A stretch of 64,000 nucleotides of DNA from JAVBOW01 sp031550125. Lineage in GTDB: Bacteria; Bacteroidota; Bacteroidia; Bacteroidales; Rikenellaceae. The translations under genes were made by a program, and so were the position numbers. Positions 33,846 through 42,028 of the stretch are shown here, piece by piece (the stretch's first letter is position 1; the number at the start of each line of letters is the position of its first letter). The notes beneath the pieces were generated by a model. It had not been told where the DNA came from. It saw only the letters and a program-made list of their open reading frames with translations, and searched no databases. The stretch covers positions 1 through 64,000 of the forward strand of contig JAVBOW010000003.1 of NCBI GenBank assembly GCA_031550125.1. The letters are read 5' to 3'.

Positions 33846-34607
33846 ATGGGAAAAACTGCGATAGTCACCGGAGCCACTTCCGGTATAGGCGAGGCCGTCG
33901 CCCTGGCGCTGGCCGCCGAGGGGTACGACCTTATCATCACCGGCCGCCGCGCGCCGAGGCTGCGCGAACTCAAAAAACAGATAGCCGCCGAATTCAAGAC
34001 CCACGTGCTGCCGCTCGGTTTCGACATCCGCGATCGCGTCCGCACGGAGGCCGCCCTCGACGCGCTGCCCGAAGAGTGGCGCTCGCCATGCCTGCTGGTC
34101 AACAACGCCGGCCTTGCCGCCGGCCTGGAACATATAGACCAGGGCGATCCGCTCGACTGGGACGCCATGATAGACACCAACGTAAAAGGACTTTTGTACA
34201 TCACCCGCAAGGTGGCTCCCATGATGATGGCCCGCGGCGGTGGACATATAGTCAACATAGGCTCGATAGCCGGTATGCAGACCTACGAGAACGGAGCCGT
34301 CTACTGCGCCAGCAAGCATGCCGTCCACGCCCTGAGCCAGGGCATGCGCATAGATTTCCTCGGCGCAGGCATAAAGGTTACGGAGATTTGCCCGGGTATG
34401 GTCGAGACGGAGTTCTCCGTTGTGCGTTTCCACGGCGACCAGGCCCGCGCCGACGCCGTCTACGAAGGCGTTACACCACTTACGGGCGACGATATCGCCG
34501 ATGCGGTGACGTGGGCCGTAGGCCAGCCCGAACACGTCAATATAGACCAGATAGTGATAACGCCGCGCCAACAGGCCAACGCCTATTACACCTGCCGGAA
34601 AAAATAA
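33846..34607 (+). CDS. Short-chain dehydrogenase, YdfG-like
   Basis: A 253-residue classical SDR. The cofactor motif TGATSGIG (8-15), NNAG (86-89), Ser140, Tyr153 and Lys157 (YCASK) are all present, and GRR at 33-35 suggests NADP(H). The overall pattern (ECPGMVETEFSVVRF-like EICPGMVETEFSVVRFHGD) fits the YdfG branch, which reduces 3-hydroxy acids and malonic semialdehyde. Substrate is inferred. The start at 33846 gives 2 bp spacing to purM; upstream in-frame codons lie within purM. Confidence 0.88.
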   Translation: MGKTAIVTGATSGIGEAVALALAAEGYDLIITGRRAPRLRELKKQIAAEFKTHVLPLGFDIRDRVRTEAALDALPEEWRSPCLLVNNAGLAAGLEHIDQGDPLDWDAMIDTNVKGLLYITRKVAPMMMARGGGHIVNIGSIAGMQTYENGAVYCASKHAVHALSQGMRIDFLGAGIKVTEICPGMVETEFSVVRFHGDQARADAVYEGVTPLTGDDIADAVTWAVGQPEHVNIDQIVITPRQQANAYYTCRKK

Positions 34608-34703
34608 ATGCGCGGCCGTTGCGTTCTAATGTCGGGGTCGGTTTTAATTCCCCGGCTTCATAATAACTTTCGAAAAGATAAAATTTCCTAAACAACGGTA
34701 TAG

Positions 34704-35321
34704 ATGGCAGCGGAATACATACTGATAATACTCATAGGCGTAGTGGGCATGATAGTCCAGGGACGCCTGCAATCCGTTTTCGCGAAATACTCCCGCAAAC
34801 CCTTCCCCGGAGGGCTTACGGGCCGTGAGGTGGCCGAAAAGATGTTGCGCGACAACGGCGTCCACGACGTTACGGTAACGTCGGTGGCCGGACACCTGAC
34901 CGACCATTTCGACCCCCGCAACAAAACCGTCAACCTGAGCCGCAGCGTCTATGATTCGAACAGCGTGGCCGCCGCGGCTGTGGCCGCCCACGAGTGCGGA
35001 CACGCCGTGCAGCACGCCAGGGCCTATGCTCCGCTCAGGATGCGCTCGGCGCTGGCTCCGGTGATAAGTTTCTCCTCGCAATGGTCTACATGGGTGCTTC
35101 TGGCCGGCATAGCCATTATGGCCATGGGCAACCAGCCCTACATATTCTATATAGGTGTGTCGATGGTGGCCATAACGGCCGTGTTCGCACTCGTCACCCT
35201 GCCCGTGGAGTATAACGCCTCTGCGCGGGCAATGGAGTGGCTGCGCCAGAGCCGCACCCTCGACGGAGAGGAGCTTTCACAAGCCGGAGAGGCGTTATCG
35301 TGGGCCGCACGTCTTACGTAA
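34704..35321 (+). CDS. Membrane zinc metallopeptidase, YugP-like, C-terminally short
   Basis: A 205-residue protein with one N-terminal membrane segment, the zinc motif HECGH (96-100, His96, Glu97, His100) and two central membrane helices (about 125-165). The third ligand is probably in the EYNASARAMEWL block. YugP-like proteins usually continue with a last hydrophobic helix after the ALxxAALTYV region; here the frame ends at EALSWAARLT, so that helix is missing. The convergent antiporter gene ends 5 bp away. A -7-like TAACTTTC (34664-34671) stands upstream. Confidence 0.85.
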   Translation: MAAEYILIILIGVVGMIVQGRLQSVFAKYSRKPFPGGLTGREVAEKMLRDNGVHDVTVTSVAGHLTDHFDPRNKTVNLSRSVYDSNSVAAAAVAAHECGHAVQHARAYAPLRMRSALAPVISFSSQWSTWVLLAGIAIMAMGNQPYIFYIGVSMVAITAVFALVTLPVEYNASARAMEWLRQSRTLDGEELSQAGEALSWAARLT

Positions 35322-35326
35322 AGCCG

Positions 35327-36811
35327 TCATCTCGGAATGGGGTTGATCAGATCCTGGTACTCTTTCCTTAGCTCTTCGTCGTTCTGGCTTATCACCAGCA
35401 GTTTGTCGCCCTCCTGCAGTTTGGTCTTCTTGTCGGGGATACAGTATCTGTTCTTGTGCTTTACCATCACCACCACGGTGTTTTCGGGCAGCGACAGGTC
35501 GGAGAGCCTGTTGCTGCTTTGCAGCAATTCCGGCACGACGTCCATCTCGGATATGGCCGCCTTTATCTTCTCCGGCAGCGTTATGTCGAAACTCGCCTCG
35601 CGCGATTCGGTGGACAGCCCCAGCAGGTCGGCCGCGTAACCCACCGTCGTCCCCTGCAAGAGCAGCGATATTAGGGTGATGCAGAACACTATATTGAAGA
35701 ATGTGTTCGAGTGCGTAATTCCGGCTATCATGGGATAGGTGGCGAATATTATAGGTACGGCGCCGCGAAGGCCAACCCACGAAACGTACGCCTTGGCTTT
35801 GGTGGAATATCCTTTGAACGGAGCCATGCACACCGCCACCACGACGGGCCGGGCGATGAATATCATGATTACGGCGATAAGCGCGCCAACTCCCGTCACA
35901 TGCAGCAGGTCGGAGGGATTGACCAACAGGCCGAGGGTCAGAAAGACGATGATCTGTGCCAGCCAGGTGAATCCGTCGAAGAAACCCGCCATACTGCGTT
36001 TGTAGGTCATCTTGTAGTTGCCTATGACCAGCCCGGCTATGTATACGGCCAGGTAGCCGTTACCTTTCACCAGGTCGGTGAGCGAGAAGATAAAAAACAC
36101 CGTCGAGAGCAGCAACACCGGGTAAAGCGAATGGTTTTCGAGGTGTATGCGGTTCATCAGCAGCACCGCCAGACGTCCGAGGAGATAGCCCGCCACCGCG
36201 CCTACGCTCATCTGAACGATGAACATCCATATGGCCATCCATGTGTCTATCCCTCCGGCGGAGGTGTATTCTATGAGCAATATGGTTAGCATGTAGGCCA
36301 TCGGGTCGTTGCTGCCGCTTTCCAGCTCGAGCAACGGCCGCAGCTGGTACTCCAGGCCTTTTTTCTTGGAACGCAGTATGGAGAACACCGAGGCCGAGTC
36401 GGTGGACGACATCACTGCGGCCAAAAGCATCGACTCTGCAAACGAAAGCTGGATAAAGTCGCCGAAAAGCAACGACAGCCCGTATATGCAACCTCCGGTC
36501 AGGGCGGTCATCAACACCACGCCCAGCGTGGCCAGAGTTATTCCCGGCCCCAGTACTGGGCGTATTTCGGCGAATTTGGTGTCCATACCGCCCGAAAACA
36601 GTATGATGCTCAGGGAGAACATACCTATGAATTGGGCGGCCTGCGGTGAATTGAACTGTATGCCCACCCCGTCGTTGCCGAAGATCATGCCTACGCCCAG
36701 GAAAAGCACCAGGGCCGGTACGCCGAAACGGGAGCCGGCTTTGCTGACCAATACGCTGGCGAAAAGCAAGGCGGAGCCTATGAGTAGAAAATTACCTGTA
36801 TCCAATACCAT
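35327..36811 (-). CDS. Potassium/proton antiporter, CPA1 family (CvrA/NhaP2 type)
   Basis: A 494-residue inner-membrane protein with about 12 transmembrane helices (to about residue 385), the CPA fold landmark STDSASVFSILRSKK (ion-binding Asp) and AYVSWVGLRGAVPI, then a cytoplasmic TrkA-C-type domain (about 410-490, VVVMVKHKNRYCIPDKKTKL). Proteins of this layout export K+ in exchange for H+. I prefer the ATG at 36811, next to the first helix, over an in-frame start 12 codons upstream. It is convergent with the metallopeptidase. Confidence 0.9.
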   Translation of the reverse strand: MVLDTGNFLLIGSALLFASVLVSKAGSRFGVPALVLFLGVGMIFGNDGVGIQFNSPQAAQFIGMFSLSIILFSGGMDTKFAEIRPVLGPGITLATLGVVLMTALTGGCIYGLSLLFGDFIQLSFAESMLLAAVMSSTDSASVFSILRSKKKGLEYQLRPLLELESGSNDPMAYMLTILLIEYTSAGGIDTWMAIWMFIVQMSVGAVAGYLLGRLAVLLMNRIHLENHSLYPVLLLSTVFFIFSLTDLVKGNGYLAVYIAGLVIGNYKMTYKRSMAGFFDGFTWLAQIIVFLTLGLLVNPSDLLHVTGVGALIAVIMIFIARPVVVAVCMAPFKGYSTKAKAYVSWVGLRGAVPIIFATYPMIAGITHSNTFFNIVFCITLISLLLQGTTVGYAADLLGLSTESREASFDITLPEKIKAAISEMDVVPELLQSSNRLSDLSLPENTVVVMVKHKNRYCIPDKKTKLQEGDKLLVISQNDEELRKEYQDLINPIPR

Positions 36812-36996
36812 TGCAACACTGATTTGGCGGACAAAACCATTCCGCATTCGCTTCCCGCCCGCATTCGACGTCCGTTATAGCGGCGGGATAAGAAAATTTA
36901 AACGGATCCAATGACCCTATTTTTACAAATATAGTGCAAAAACCCGCGTTTTCCTAATGCATTTTGATCCGTAATGGCGCGATAAGGGTCGGATTG

Positions 36997-37028
36997 TTTG
37001 TTTTTTGTTGAAAAGTATTGTACTTTCG
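36997..37028 (+). promoter_or_regulatory. Upstream promoter of tRNA-Thr/tuf
   Basis: TTTG (36997-37000), a 20-bp spacer and TACTTTCG (37021-37028), one mismatch from TAnnTTTG. It may act together with the stronger promoter at 37113-37143. Confidence 0.45.
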
Positions 37029-37112
37029 CGCCTGATTGCGCCTTGATTTTTGGGTGGGTCGGGGATTGCTGGGCATATTTTCATCGTCGCACGGTATTTT
37101 TGAGGGCATTTT

Positions 37113-37143
37113 TTTGCGTATTGATTATTTATTCGTATTTTTG
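37113..37143 (+). promoter_or_regulatory. Main promoter of tRNA-Thr/tuf
   Basis: TTTG (37113-37116), a 19-bp spacer and TATTTTTG (37136-37143), an exact match. The predicted start is about 15 nt before the mature tRNA-Thr. Confidence 0.75.
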
Positions 37144-37164
37144 TGGCCCAAATTGGAGTAAACT

Positions 37165-37238
37165 GCCGATGTAGCTCAGTTGGCCAGAGCAGCTGATTTG
37201 TAATCAGCTGGTCGGGGGTTCGAATCCCTCCATCGGCT
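37165..37238 (+). tRNA. tRNA-Thr (TGT)
   Basis: A 74-nt cloverleaf. The acceptor arms GCCGATG and CATCGGC pair, followed by discriminator T. The anticodon stem-loop is GCTGATTTGTAATCAGC with anticodon TGT, and the T arm holds GGTTCGAATCC. CCA is not encoded. It stands directly before tuf. Confidence 0.95.
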
Positions 37239-37432
37239 CAATAAGTTGGAAGAGAGCAGCTTCGCCTTTAGCGAAGTGTCGGGTAAAGCAAGCGGAATCA
37301 GATCGGACGTTTTGTGTTCGGATCTGGTTTTGGTTGGTTTGTCCGGCGAGATTTAACAAAACGGGCCGGGCGCGCTGTTCGAACGAAAAAGAAGAACCAA
37401 AAGCATAAACAAATTTCAAATAACTCAAGATT

Positions 37433-38629
37433 ATGGCAAAAGAAAAATTTGACAGGTCGAAACCGCACGTGAACATCGGTACCATCGGCCACGTTGACCA
37501 CGGTAAAACCACCCTTACCGCCGCTATCACCACCGTTCTGGCCAAAAAAGGTCTGTCGGAACTCCGTTCGTTCGATTCTATCGACAACGCTCCCGAGGAA
37601 AAAGAGCGTGGTATAACCATCAACACTTCGCACGTAGAGTACTCGACCGCCAAGCGCCACTACGCCCACGTAGACTGCCCGGGCCACGCCGACTACGTTA
37701 AGAACATGGTTACGGGAGCCGCTCAGATGGACGGCGCCATAATCGTAGTTGCCGCCACCGATGGTCCGATGCCCCAGACCCGCGAGCACATCCTGCTTGC
37801 CCGTCAGGTGAACGTTCCGCGTATCGTGGTGTTCCTCAATAAGGTCGACATGGTTGACGACGAAGAGATGCTGGAGCTCGTTGAGATGGAAGTCCGCGAG
37901 CTGCTGAGCTTCTACAACTTCGACGGCGACAACGCTCCCGTTATCCGCGGTTCCGCACTCGGCGGCCTTAACGGCGAAGCCAAGTGGGAAGAAAAGATCA
38001 TGGAGCTGATGGATGCCGTTGACGAATACATTCCCATTCCTCCCCGCGAAAACGAAAAGCCCTTCCTTATGCCCGTCGAGGACGTATTCTCGATCACCGG
38101 CCGCGGTACCGTTCTTACGGGCCGTATCGAAACCGGCATCATCAAGGTTGGCGACCCCGTTGAGATCGTAGGTCTGCGCGAGAAAGGCGAAAAGCCCCTC
38201 ACCTCCACCTGCACCGGCGTTGAGATGTTCCGCAAACTGCTCGACTCGGGCGAGGCCGGCGACAACGTTGGTCTGCTGATGCGCGGTATCGATAAGAAAG
38301 AGGTTAAGCGCGGTATGGTTATCGCCAAACCCGGTTCGATAACCCCGCACACCGTATTCGAAGCAGAGGTTTATATCCTGAAGAAAGAAGAGGGCGGCCG
38401 TCACACTCCGTTCCACAACAAATACCGTCCCCAGTTCTACCTGCGTACGCTTGACGTAACTGGTGAGTGCGAACTGCCCGCAGGCGTGGACATGATCATG
38501 CCCGGCGACAACACCACCATCACCGTTACGCTTATCTACCCCGTAGCTCTGAACGTTGGTCTGCGCTTCGCTATCCGCGAGGGCGGCCGTACCGTAGGTG
38601 CCGGTCAGATCACCAAGATCGTAGAATAA
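37433..38629 (+). CDS. tuf: Elongation factor Tu
   Basis: EF-Tu brings aminoacyl-tRNA to the ribosome as a GTP complex. The 398-residue protein has GHVDHGKTT (P-loop), DCPGHADYV, NKVDM-type VFLNKVDMVDD, and complete domains II and III. Codon use is strongly biased, as expected of a very abundant protein. The 194-bp leader from tRNA-Thr includes a small hairpin (CTTCGC/GCGAAG, 37260-37276). The next gene in the same direction is tRNA-Trp, after the direct repeats. Confidence 0.99.
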   Translation: MAKEKFDRSKPHVNIGTIGHVDHGKTTLTAAITTVLAKKGLSELRSFDSIDNAPEEKERGITINTSHVEYSTAKRHYAHVDCPGHADYVKNMVTGAAQMDGAIIVVAATDGPMPQTREHILLARQVNVPRIVVFLNKVDMVDDEEMLELVEMEVRELLSFYNFDGDNAPVIRGSALGGLNGEAKWEEKIMELMDAVDEYIPIPPRENEKPFLMPVEDVFSITGRGTVLTGRIETGIIKVGDPVEIVGLREKGEKPLTSTCTGVEMFRKLLDSGEAGDNVGLLMRGIDKKEVKRGMVIAKPGSITPHTVFEAEVYILKKEEGGRHTPFHNKYRPQFYLRTLDVTGECELPAGVDMIMPGDNTTITVTLIYPVALNVGLRFAIREGGRTVGAGQITKIVE

Positions 38630-38763
38630 TTCCGGGTTACCGGGCCGGCGTAAATCGTCCGGCGCCGTTTCCGAAAGGCCCGTTTCCGGGTTGCCGGCAG
38701 CGGAAATCAACAGACAGCAAGCAGGGGCGGGAAACCGCAAGCGCCCCGCCCCTGTATAACTGT

Positions 38764-38873
38764 CGGCGTTTTTTGAAACAGGGATGCAAATGCGACGCCG
38801 CGAGTGAGGACAAAATGTGAGCGCACTATTGTGCGAGACCATTTTGTACGACCGAAGCAAGGAAGCGGTTGCG
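38764..38873 (+). repeat. 110-bp direct repeat, copy 1
   Basis: This copy is nearly identical to the copy at 38907-39017: it differs in a T6/T7 run and in one C/T change near the start. Inside is an imperfect hairpin: outer arms ACAAAATG and CATTTTGT, inner arms CGCAC and GTGCG around a TATT loop. It is non-coding in style; the open frame on the minus strand is a by-product of the repeat. Confidence 0.85.
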
Positions 38874-38906
38874 TCGATACCGAGTAAAAGTAACAAGGTA
38901 AGCGAG

Positions 38907-39017
38907 CGGCGTTTTTTTGAAATAGGGATGCAAATGCGACGCCGCGAGTGAGGACAAAATGTGAGCGCACTATTGTGCGAGACCATTTTGTACGACCGAA
39001 GCAAGGAAGCGGTTGCG
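38907..39017 (+). repeat. 110-bp direct repeat, copy 2
   Basis: Second copy, 33 bp after the first and ending 25 bp before tRNA-Trp. The same internal hairpin is kept exactly. The unit could be a REP-like genomic repeat or an RNA processing element in the tuf-trpT-secE transcript. Confidence 0.85.
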
Positions 39018-39042
39018 CCATATTTCGGAAAAACATATAAAT

Positions 39043-39113
39043 AGGAGTGTAGTTCAAGGGCAGAATAGCGGTCTCCAAAACCGTTGATGGGGGTTCGAAT
39101 CCCTCCACTCCTG
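39043..39113 (+). tRNA. tRNA-Trp (CCA)
   Basis: A 71-nt cloverleaf. Acceptor arms AGGAGTG and CACTCCT pair, with discriminator G. The anticodon stem GCGGT/ACCGT encloses loop CTCCAAA, anticodon CCA. The T arm holds GGTTCGAATCC. CCA is not encoded. secE starts 15 bp downstream, so the tRNA is cut from a longer transcript. Confidence 0.95.
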
Positions 39114-39128
39114 CAAAATTTACAGACC

Positions 39129-39320
39129 ATGAAAGCAGTAAATTATATTAAAGAATCCTACACGGAGCTCGTTCAGAAGGTAGCGTGGCCCACATGGAAG
39201 GAACTTCAGGGTTCGGCGATCGTCGTAATGGTGGCGTCGCTGATCTTTGCCCTGGTGATCCTGGCTATGGACTTGTCGTTCGAGACCATTATGAAATCCA
39301 TATACAGCCTGCTTTACTAA
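39129..39320 (+). CDS. secE: Preprotein translocase subunit SecE
   Basis: A 63-residue protein with a short amphipathic N-terminus (NYIKESYTELVQKVAWPTWKE, where the WPTWKE block is the family mark) and one transmembrane helix (about 30-53). This is the short single-span form common outside enterobacteria. SecE clamps SecY in the Sec channel. The ATG at 39129 follows tRNA-Trp by 15 bp; in-frame upstream codons lie inside the tRNA. nusG follows after 20 bp. Confidence 0.95.
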   Translation: MKAVNYIKESYTELVQKVAWPTWKELQGSAIVVMVASLIFALVILAMDLSFETIMKSIYSLLY

Positions 39321-39340
39321 CTCGTTAACAGCTTCCGAAA

Positions 39341-39904
39341 ATGAGTGAAAAAGAGCAGAAACAGTGGTACGTGGTACGCGCCATAGGGGGTAAGGAGAAA
39401 AAGGTGAAGGAGTATATCGAATCCGAAATACGCCACCTCCACCTTGAAGACTATATCTCCCAGGTGCTGATCCCCACCGAGAAGGTCTATCAGATCCGCA
39501 ACGGCAAAAAGGTCAGCAAGGAGCGTGTTTCGTTCCCCGGTTATGTATTGGTTGAAGCAGCGTTTGTAGGAGAAATTCCGCTTATCTTACGCAACACGCC
39601 CAACGTACTCGGCTTCCTCGGCGACTCGAAAGAGGCCGGCAAAATGATGCAGGCTACGCCCCTCCGTCCACAGGAGGTTGCGCGTATTCTCGGCAGGGTC
39701 GACGAAATGAGTGCGGGCGAAGAGGAGAATGAAGTACCTTTCTTCGAAGGCGAAACGGTCAAAGTTACCGATGGTCCCTTCTCGAGTTTTTCGGGAACCA
39801 TCGAGGCCGTGGACAACGAACGGAAGAAACTTACCGTCTCCGTTAAGATATTCGGACGCAAGACTCCCATGGAGTTGAGCTTTATGCAAGTTGAAAAAGA
39901 GTAA
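39341..39904 (+). CDS. nusG: Transcription termination/antitermination protein NusG
   Basis: A 187-residue protein with the NGN domain (QWYVVRAIGGKEKKVKEYIE, then FPGYVLVEA) that binds the RNA polymerase clamp and a C-terminal KOW domain (GETVKVTDGPFSSFSGTIE). It couples transcription with Rho or ribosomal S10. Position between secE and rplK is conserved across bacteria. Confidence 0.97.
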   Translation: MSEKEQKQWYVVRAIGGKEKKVKEYIESEIRHLHLEDYISQVLIPTEKVYQIRNGKKVSKERVSFPGYVLVEAAFVGEIPLILRNTPNVLGFLGDSKEAGKMMQATPLRPQEVARILGRVDEMSAGEEENEVPFFEGETVKVTDGPFSSFSGTIEAVDNERKKLTVSVKIFGRKTPMELSFMQVEKE

Positions 39905-39923
39905 TTAAAAGACAAGGAAAATT

Positions 39924-40364
39924 ATGGCAAAAGAGGTTGCTGCATTTATCAAATTGCAGATCAAAGGTGGTGCCGCAAATCCTTCCCCTCCTGTCGGTCC
40001 CGCCCTGGGATCGAAAGGCGTCAACATCATGGACTTCTGCAAGCAGTTCAATGCACGCACACAGGACAGGCCGGGGAAAGTGCTGCCGGTCATCATTACC
40101 GTTTACAGCGATAAGTCTTTCGACTTTATCGTCAAACAGCCGCCAGTAGCCGTACAGCTCAAAGAAGCTGCCAAAGTCCAGAGCGGGTCGGCCGAACCCA
40201 ACCGTAAGAAGGTTGGTCAGGTTACCTGGGATCAGGTGATGGAAATCGCCAAGGATAAAGCTCCGGATATGAACTGCTTCACGCTTGAGTCCGCCATGCG
40301 AATGGTCGCCGGAACGGCGCGCAGCATGGGTATCAACGTCGTAGGTGAATTTCCTAAATTATAA
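39924..40364 (+). CDS. rplK: 50S ribosomal protein L11
   Basis: A 146-residue protein with the Pro-rich N-terminal motif (GGAANPSPPVGPALGSKGVN) and a C-terminal 23S rRNA-binding domain (AGTARSMGI). It forms the base of the ribosomal stalk at the GTPase centre. Length and order are normal. Confidence 0.98.
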   Translation: MAKEVAAFIKLQIKGGAANPSPPVGPALGSKGVNIMDFCKQFNARTQDRPGKVLPVIITVYSDKSFDFIVKQPPVAVQLKEAAKVQSGSAEPNRKKVGQVTWDQVMEIAKDKAPDMNCFTLESAMRMVAGTARSMGINVVGEFPKL

Positions 40365-40372
40365 GAAAGAGT

Positions 40373-41080
40373 ATGAGCAAGCTGACAAAGAACATGAAAA
40401 CAGCGCTCGCCAAAGTTGAGCCAAACAAGCTCTATAAACTTAGCGAGGCGGCAGCCCTTCTTAAGGATATCACCTTTACGAAGTTCGATGCGTCGGTAGA
40501 CCTTGACATCCGCCTGGGCGTAGACCCGCGCAAAGCCAACCAGATGGTTCGCGGCGTGGTTACCCTTCCCCACGGCACTGGCAAGACTGTACGCGTACTG
40601 GTGCTTTGCACCCCCGACAAAGAGGCCGAGGCCAAAGAGGCCGGCGCCGACTATGTAGGCATGGACGACTATATCGAGAAGATCAAAGGCGGTTGGACCG
40701 ACGTAGACGTCATCATCACCACCCCCAACGTAATGGCCAAGGTTGGCGCTCTGGGACGTATCCTGGGTCCGCGCGGCCTTATGCCCAACCCCAAGACGGG
40801 TACCGTTACGATGGAGGTAGGCAAGGCCGTTCAGGAAGTGAAAGCCGGTAAGATCGACTTCAAGGTCGACAAATTCGGTATCATCCACTCTTCTGTAGGC
40901 AAAGTTTCCTTTACGGCCGACAAGCTCGTCGATAACGCCAGGGTGTTCATCGACATGATCCAGAAGCTCAAACCTTCTGCGGCCAAAGGGACTTACATGC
41001 TGAGTATCTATCTTTCCACTACTATGAGCCCCGGCTTACAGATCGACCCCAAGTCGGTTGACACCAAATCAATCCAGTAA
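40373..41080 (+). CDS. rplA: 50S ribosomal protein L1
   Basis: A 235-residue protein with L1 family blocks LGVDPRKANQMVRGVVTLPH and GRILGPRGLMPNPKTGTV. L1 binds 23S rRNA at the E-site stalk. In many bacteria it represses its own operon by binding the rplK-rplA mRNA; this is not tested here. It starts 8 bp after rplK. Confidence 0.98.
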   Translation: MSKLTKNMKTALAKVEPNKLYKLSEAAALLKDITFTKFDASVDLDIRLGVDPRKANQMVRGVVTLPHGTGKTVRVLVLCTPDKEAEAKEAGADYVGMDDYIEKIKGGWTDVDVIITTPNVMAKVGALGRILGPRGLMPNPKTGTVTMEVGKAVQEVKAGKIDFKVDKFGIIHSSVGKVSFTADKLVDNARVFIDMIQKLKPSAAKGTYMLSIYLSTTMSPGLQIDPKSVDTKSIQ

Positions 41081-41083
41081 ACT

Positions 41084-41608
41084 ATGAACAGGGAAGAAAA
41101 AAGAGTAATCATAGACACTCTGGCCGAGAAGCTCCAACAGTATCCCCACTTCTACCTGACCGATATATCGGGTCTGGACGCACAACAGACGGCTGCTTTG
41201 CGCCGCCAGTGCTTCGACAGGCAGATCAGTCTGGTGGTGGTAAAGAACACCCTTTTCACCAAGGCCCTCGAGAAGGTGGAGAAGGCCGACGCGCAACTCG
41301 TAGGCGTATTGGAAGGATCTACTTCCGTTATGTTCTGCGATAACGCCAAGGCTCCCGCCGCCCTTATCAAGGAGTTCCGCAAGACCAATCCCAAACCCAT
41401 CCTGAAAGGTGCATGGGCGCAGGAGTCGGTATTTGTCGGCGAAGGTGCGCTGGAGGATCTTATCAACATCAAGAGCAAGGAGGAACTCATCGGCCAGATC
41501 ATCGGCATGCTGCAGTCTCCTGCCCAGAATGTCATCTCTGCCCTGCAGGCTGCAGGCGGAGGCAAAATCGCAGGCCTCGTGAAGAGCCTCGAAGAACGCA
41601 ACAACTAA
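41084..41608 (+). CDS. rplJ: 50S ribosomal protein L10
   Basis: A 174-residue stalk protein: N-terminal rRNA-binding domain (KLQQYPHFYLTDISGLDAQQ) and a C-terminal helix that carries L7/L12 dimers. It starts 3 bp after rplA. In E. coli the L10-L12 complex represses its own mRNA; whether it does here is unknown. Confidence 0.97.
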   Translation: MNREEKRVIIDTLAEKLQQYPHFYLTDISGLDAQQTAALRRQCFDRQISLVVVKNTLFTKALEKVEKADAQLVGVLEGSTSVMFCDNAKAPAALIKEFRKTNPKPILKGAWAQESVFVGEGALEDLINIKSKEELIGQIIGMLQSPAQNVISALQAAGGGKIAGLVKSLEERNN

Positions 41609-41647
41609 AAAAACAGAAAACAAATAATTTAACATTTCCAGACCATT

Positions 41648-42028
41648 ATGGCAGACATCAAAAAATTAGCTGAAGAGTTGGTAAACCTGACAGTTAAAGA
41701 CGTAACCGAACTGGCCAAGATCCTCAAAGAAGAGTACGGCATCGAGCCGGCCGCCGCCGCAGTAGCCGTTGCAGCCGCTCCCGCCGCTGGCGACGCTCCC
41801 GCCGCCGCCGCTGAGAAGACCGCGTTCGACGTAATCCTCACTTCGGCCGGCCAAGCTAAATTGCAGGTTGTTAAAGTCGTTAAAGATATCACCAGTCTCG
41901 GCCTGAAAGAGGCTAAAGACCTCGTTGACGGCGCTCCGAAAGCTGTTAAGGAAGGCGTTTCGAAAGAAGAAGCCGAAAGCATCAAAGCCCAACTCGAGGA
42001 GGCTGGTGCTGAAGTTGAGCTTAAATAA
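41648..42028 (+). CDS. rplL: 50S ribosomal protein L7/L12
   Basis: A 126-residue protein with an N-terminal dimer domain, an Ala-rich hinge (about 37-58) and the conserved C-terminal factor-binding domain (KTAFDVILTSAGQAKLQVVK, LGLKEAKDLVDGAP). It is present in several copies per ribosome and recruits translational GTPases. A strong hairpin follows at 42051-42083. Confidence 0.98.
   Translation: MADIKKLAEELVNLTVKDVTELAKILKEEYGIEPAAAAVAVAAAPAAGDAPAAAAEKTAFDVILTSAGQAKLQVVKVVKDITSLGLKEAKDLVDGAPKAVKEGVSKEEAESIKAQLEEAGAEVELK

Larger units (their letters stand above)
36812..37164. other. 353-bp gap between antiporter and tRNA-Thr
   Basis: No ORF with family features. It holds a minus-strand TATATTTG (36926-36933) that could be the antiporter -7 box, and two plus-strand promoters reading toward tRNA-Thr and tuf, listed separately. 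The rest is AT-rich. Confidence 0.6.
38630..39042. other. 413-bp gap between tuf and tRNA-Trp
   Basis: The first 130 bp is GC-rich and holds a possible hairpin (CAGGGGCGGG at 38722-38731 with CCCGCCCCTG at 38745-38754) without a T run. The rest is taken by two copies of a 110-bp structured repeat, listed separately. No supported protein gene. Confidence 0.6.

Noticed and set aside
38707..39108. 133-codon minus-strand frame with a duplicated segment (RTKWSRTIVRSHFVLT)
   Set aside because: The duplicated protein segment is only the translation of the 110-bp DNA repeat, and the frame covers tRNA-Trp. No protein features.
37298..39130. 610-codon open frame on the minus strand across tuf and both tRNA-side repeats
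   Set aside because: It is antisense to tuf, a certain gene with strong codon bias, and runs through tRNA-Trp. Open antisense frames are common under such biased codons.
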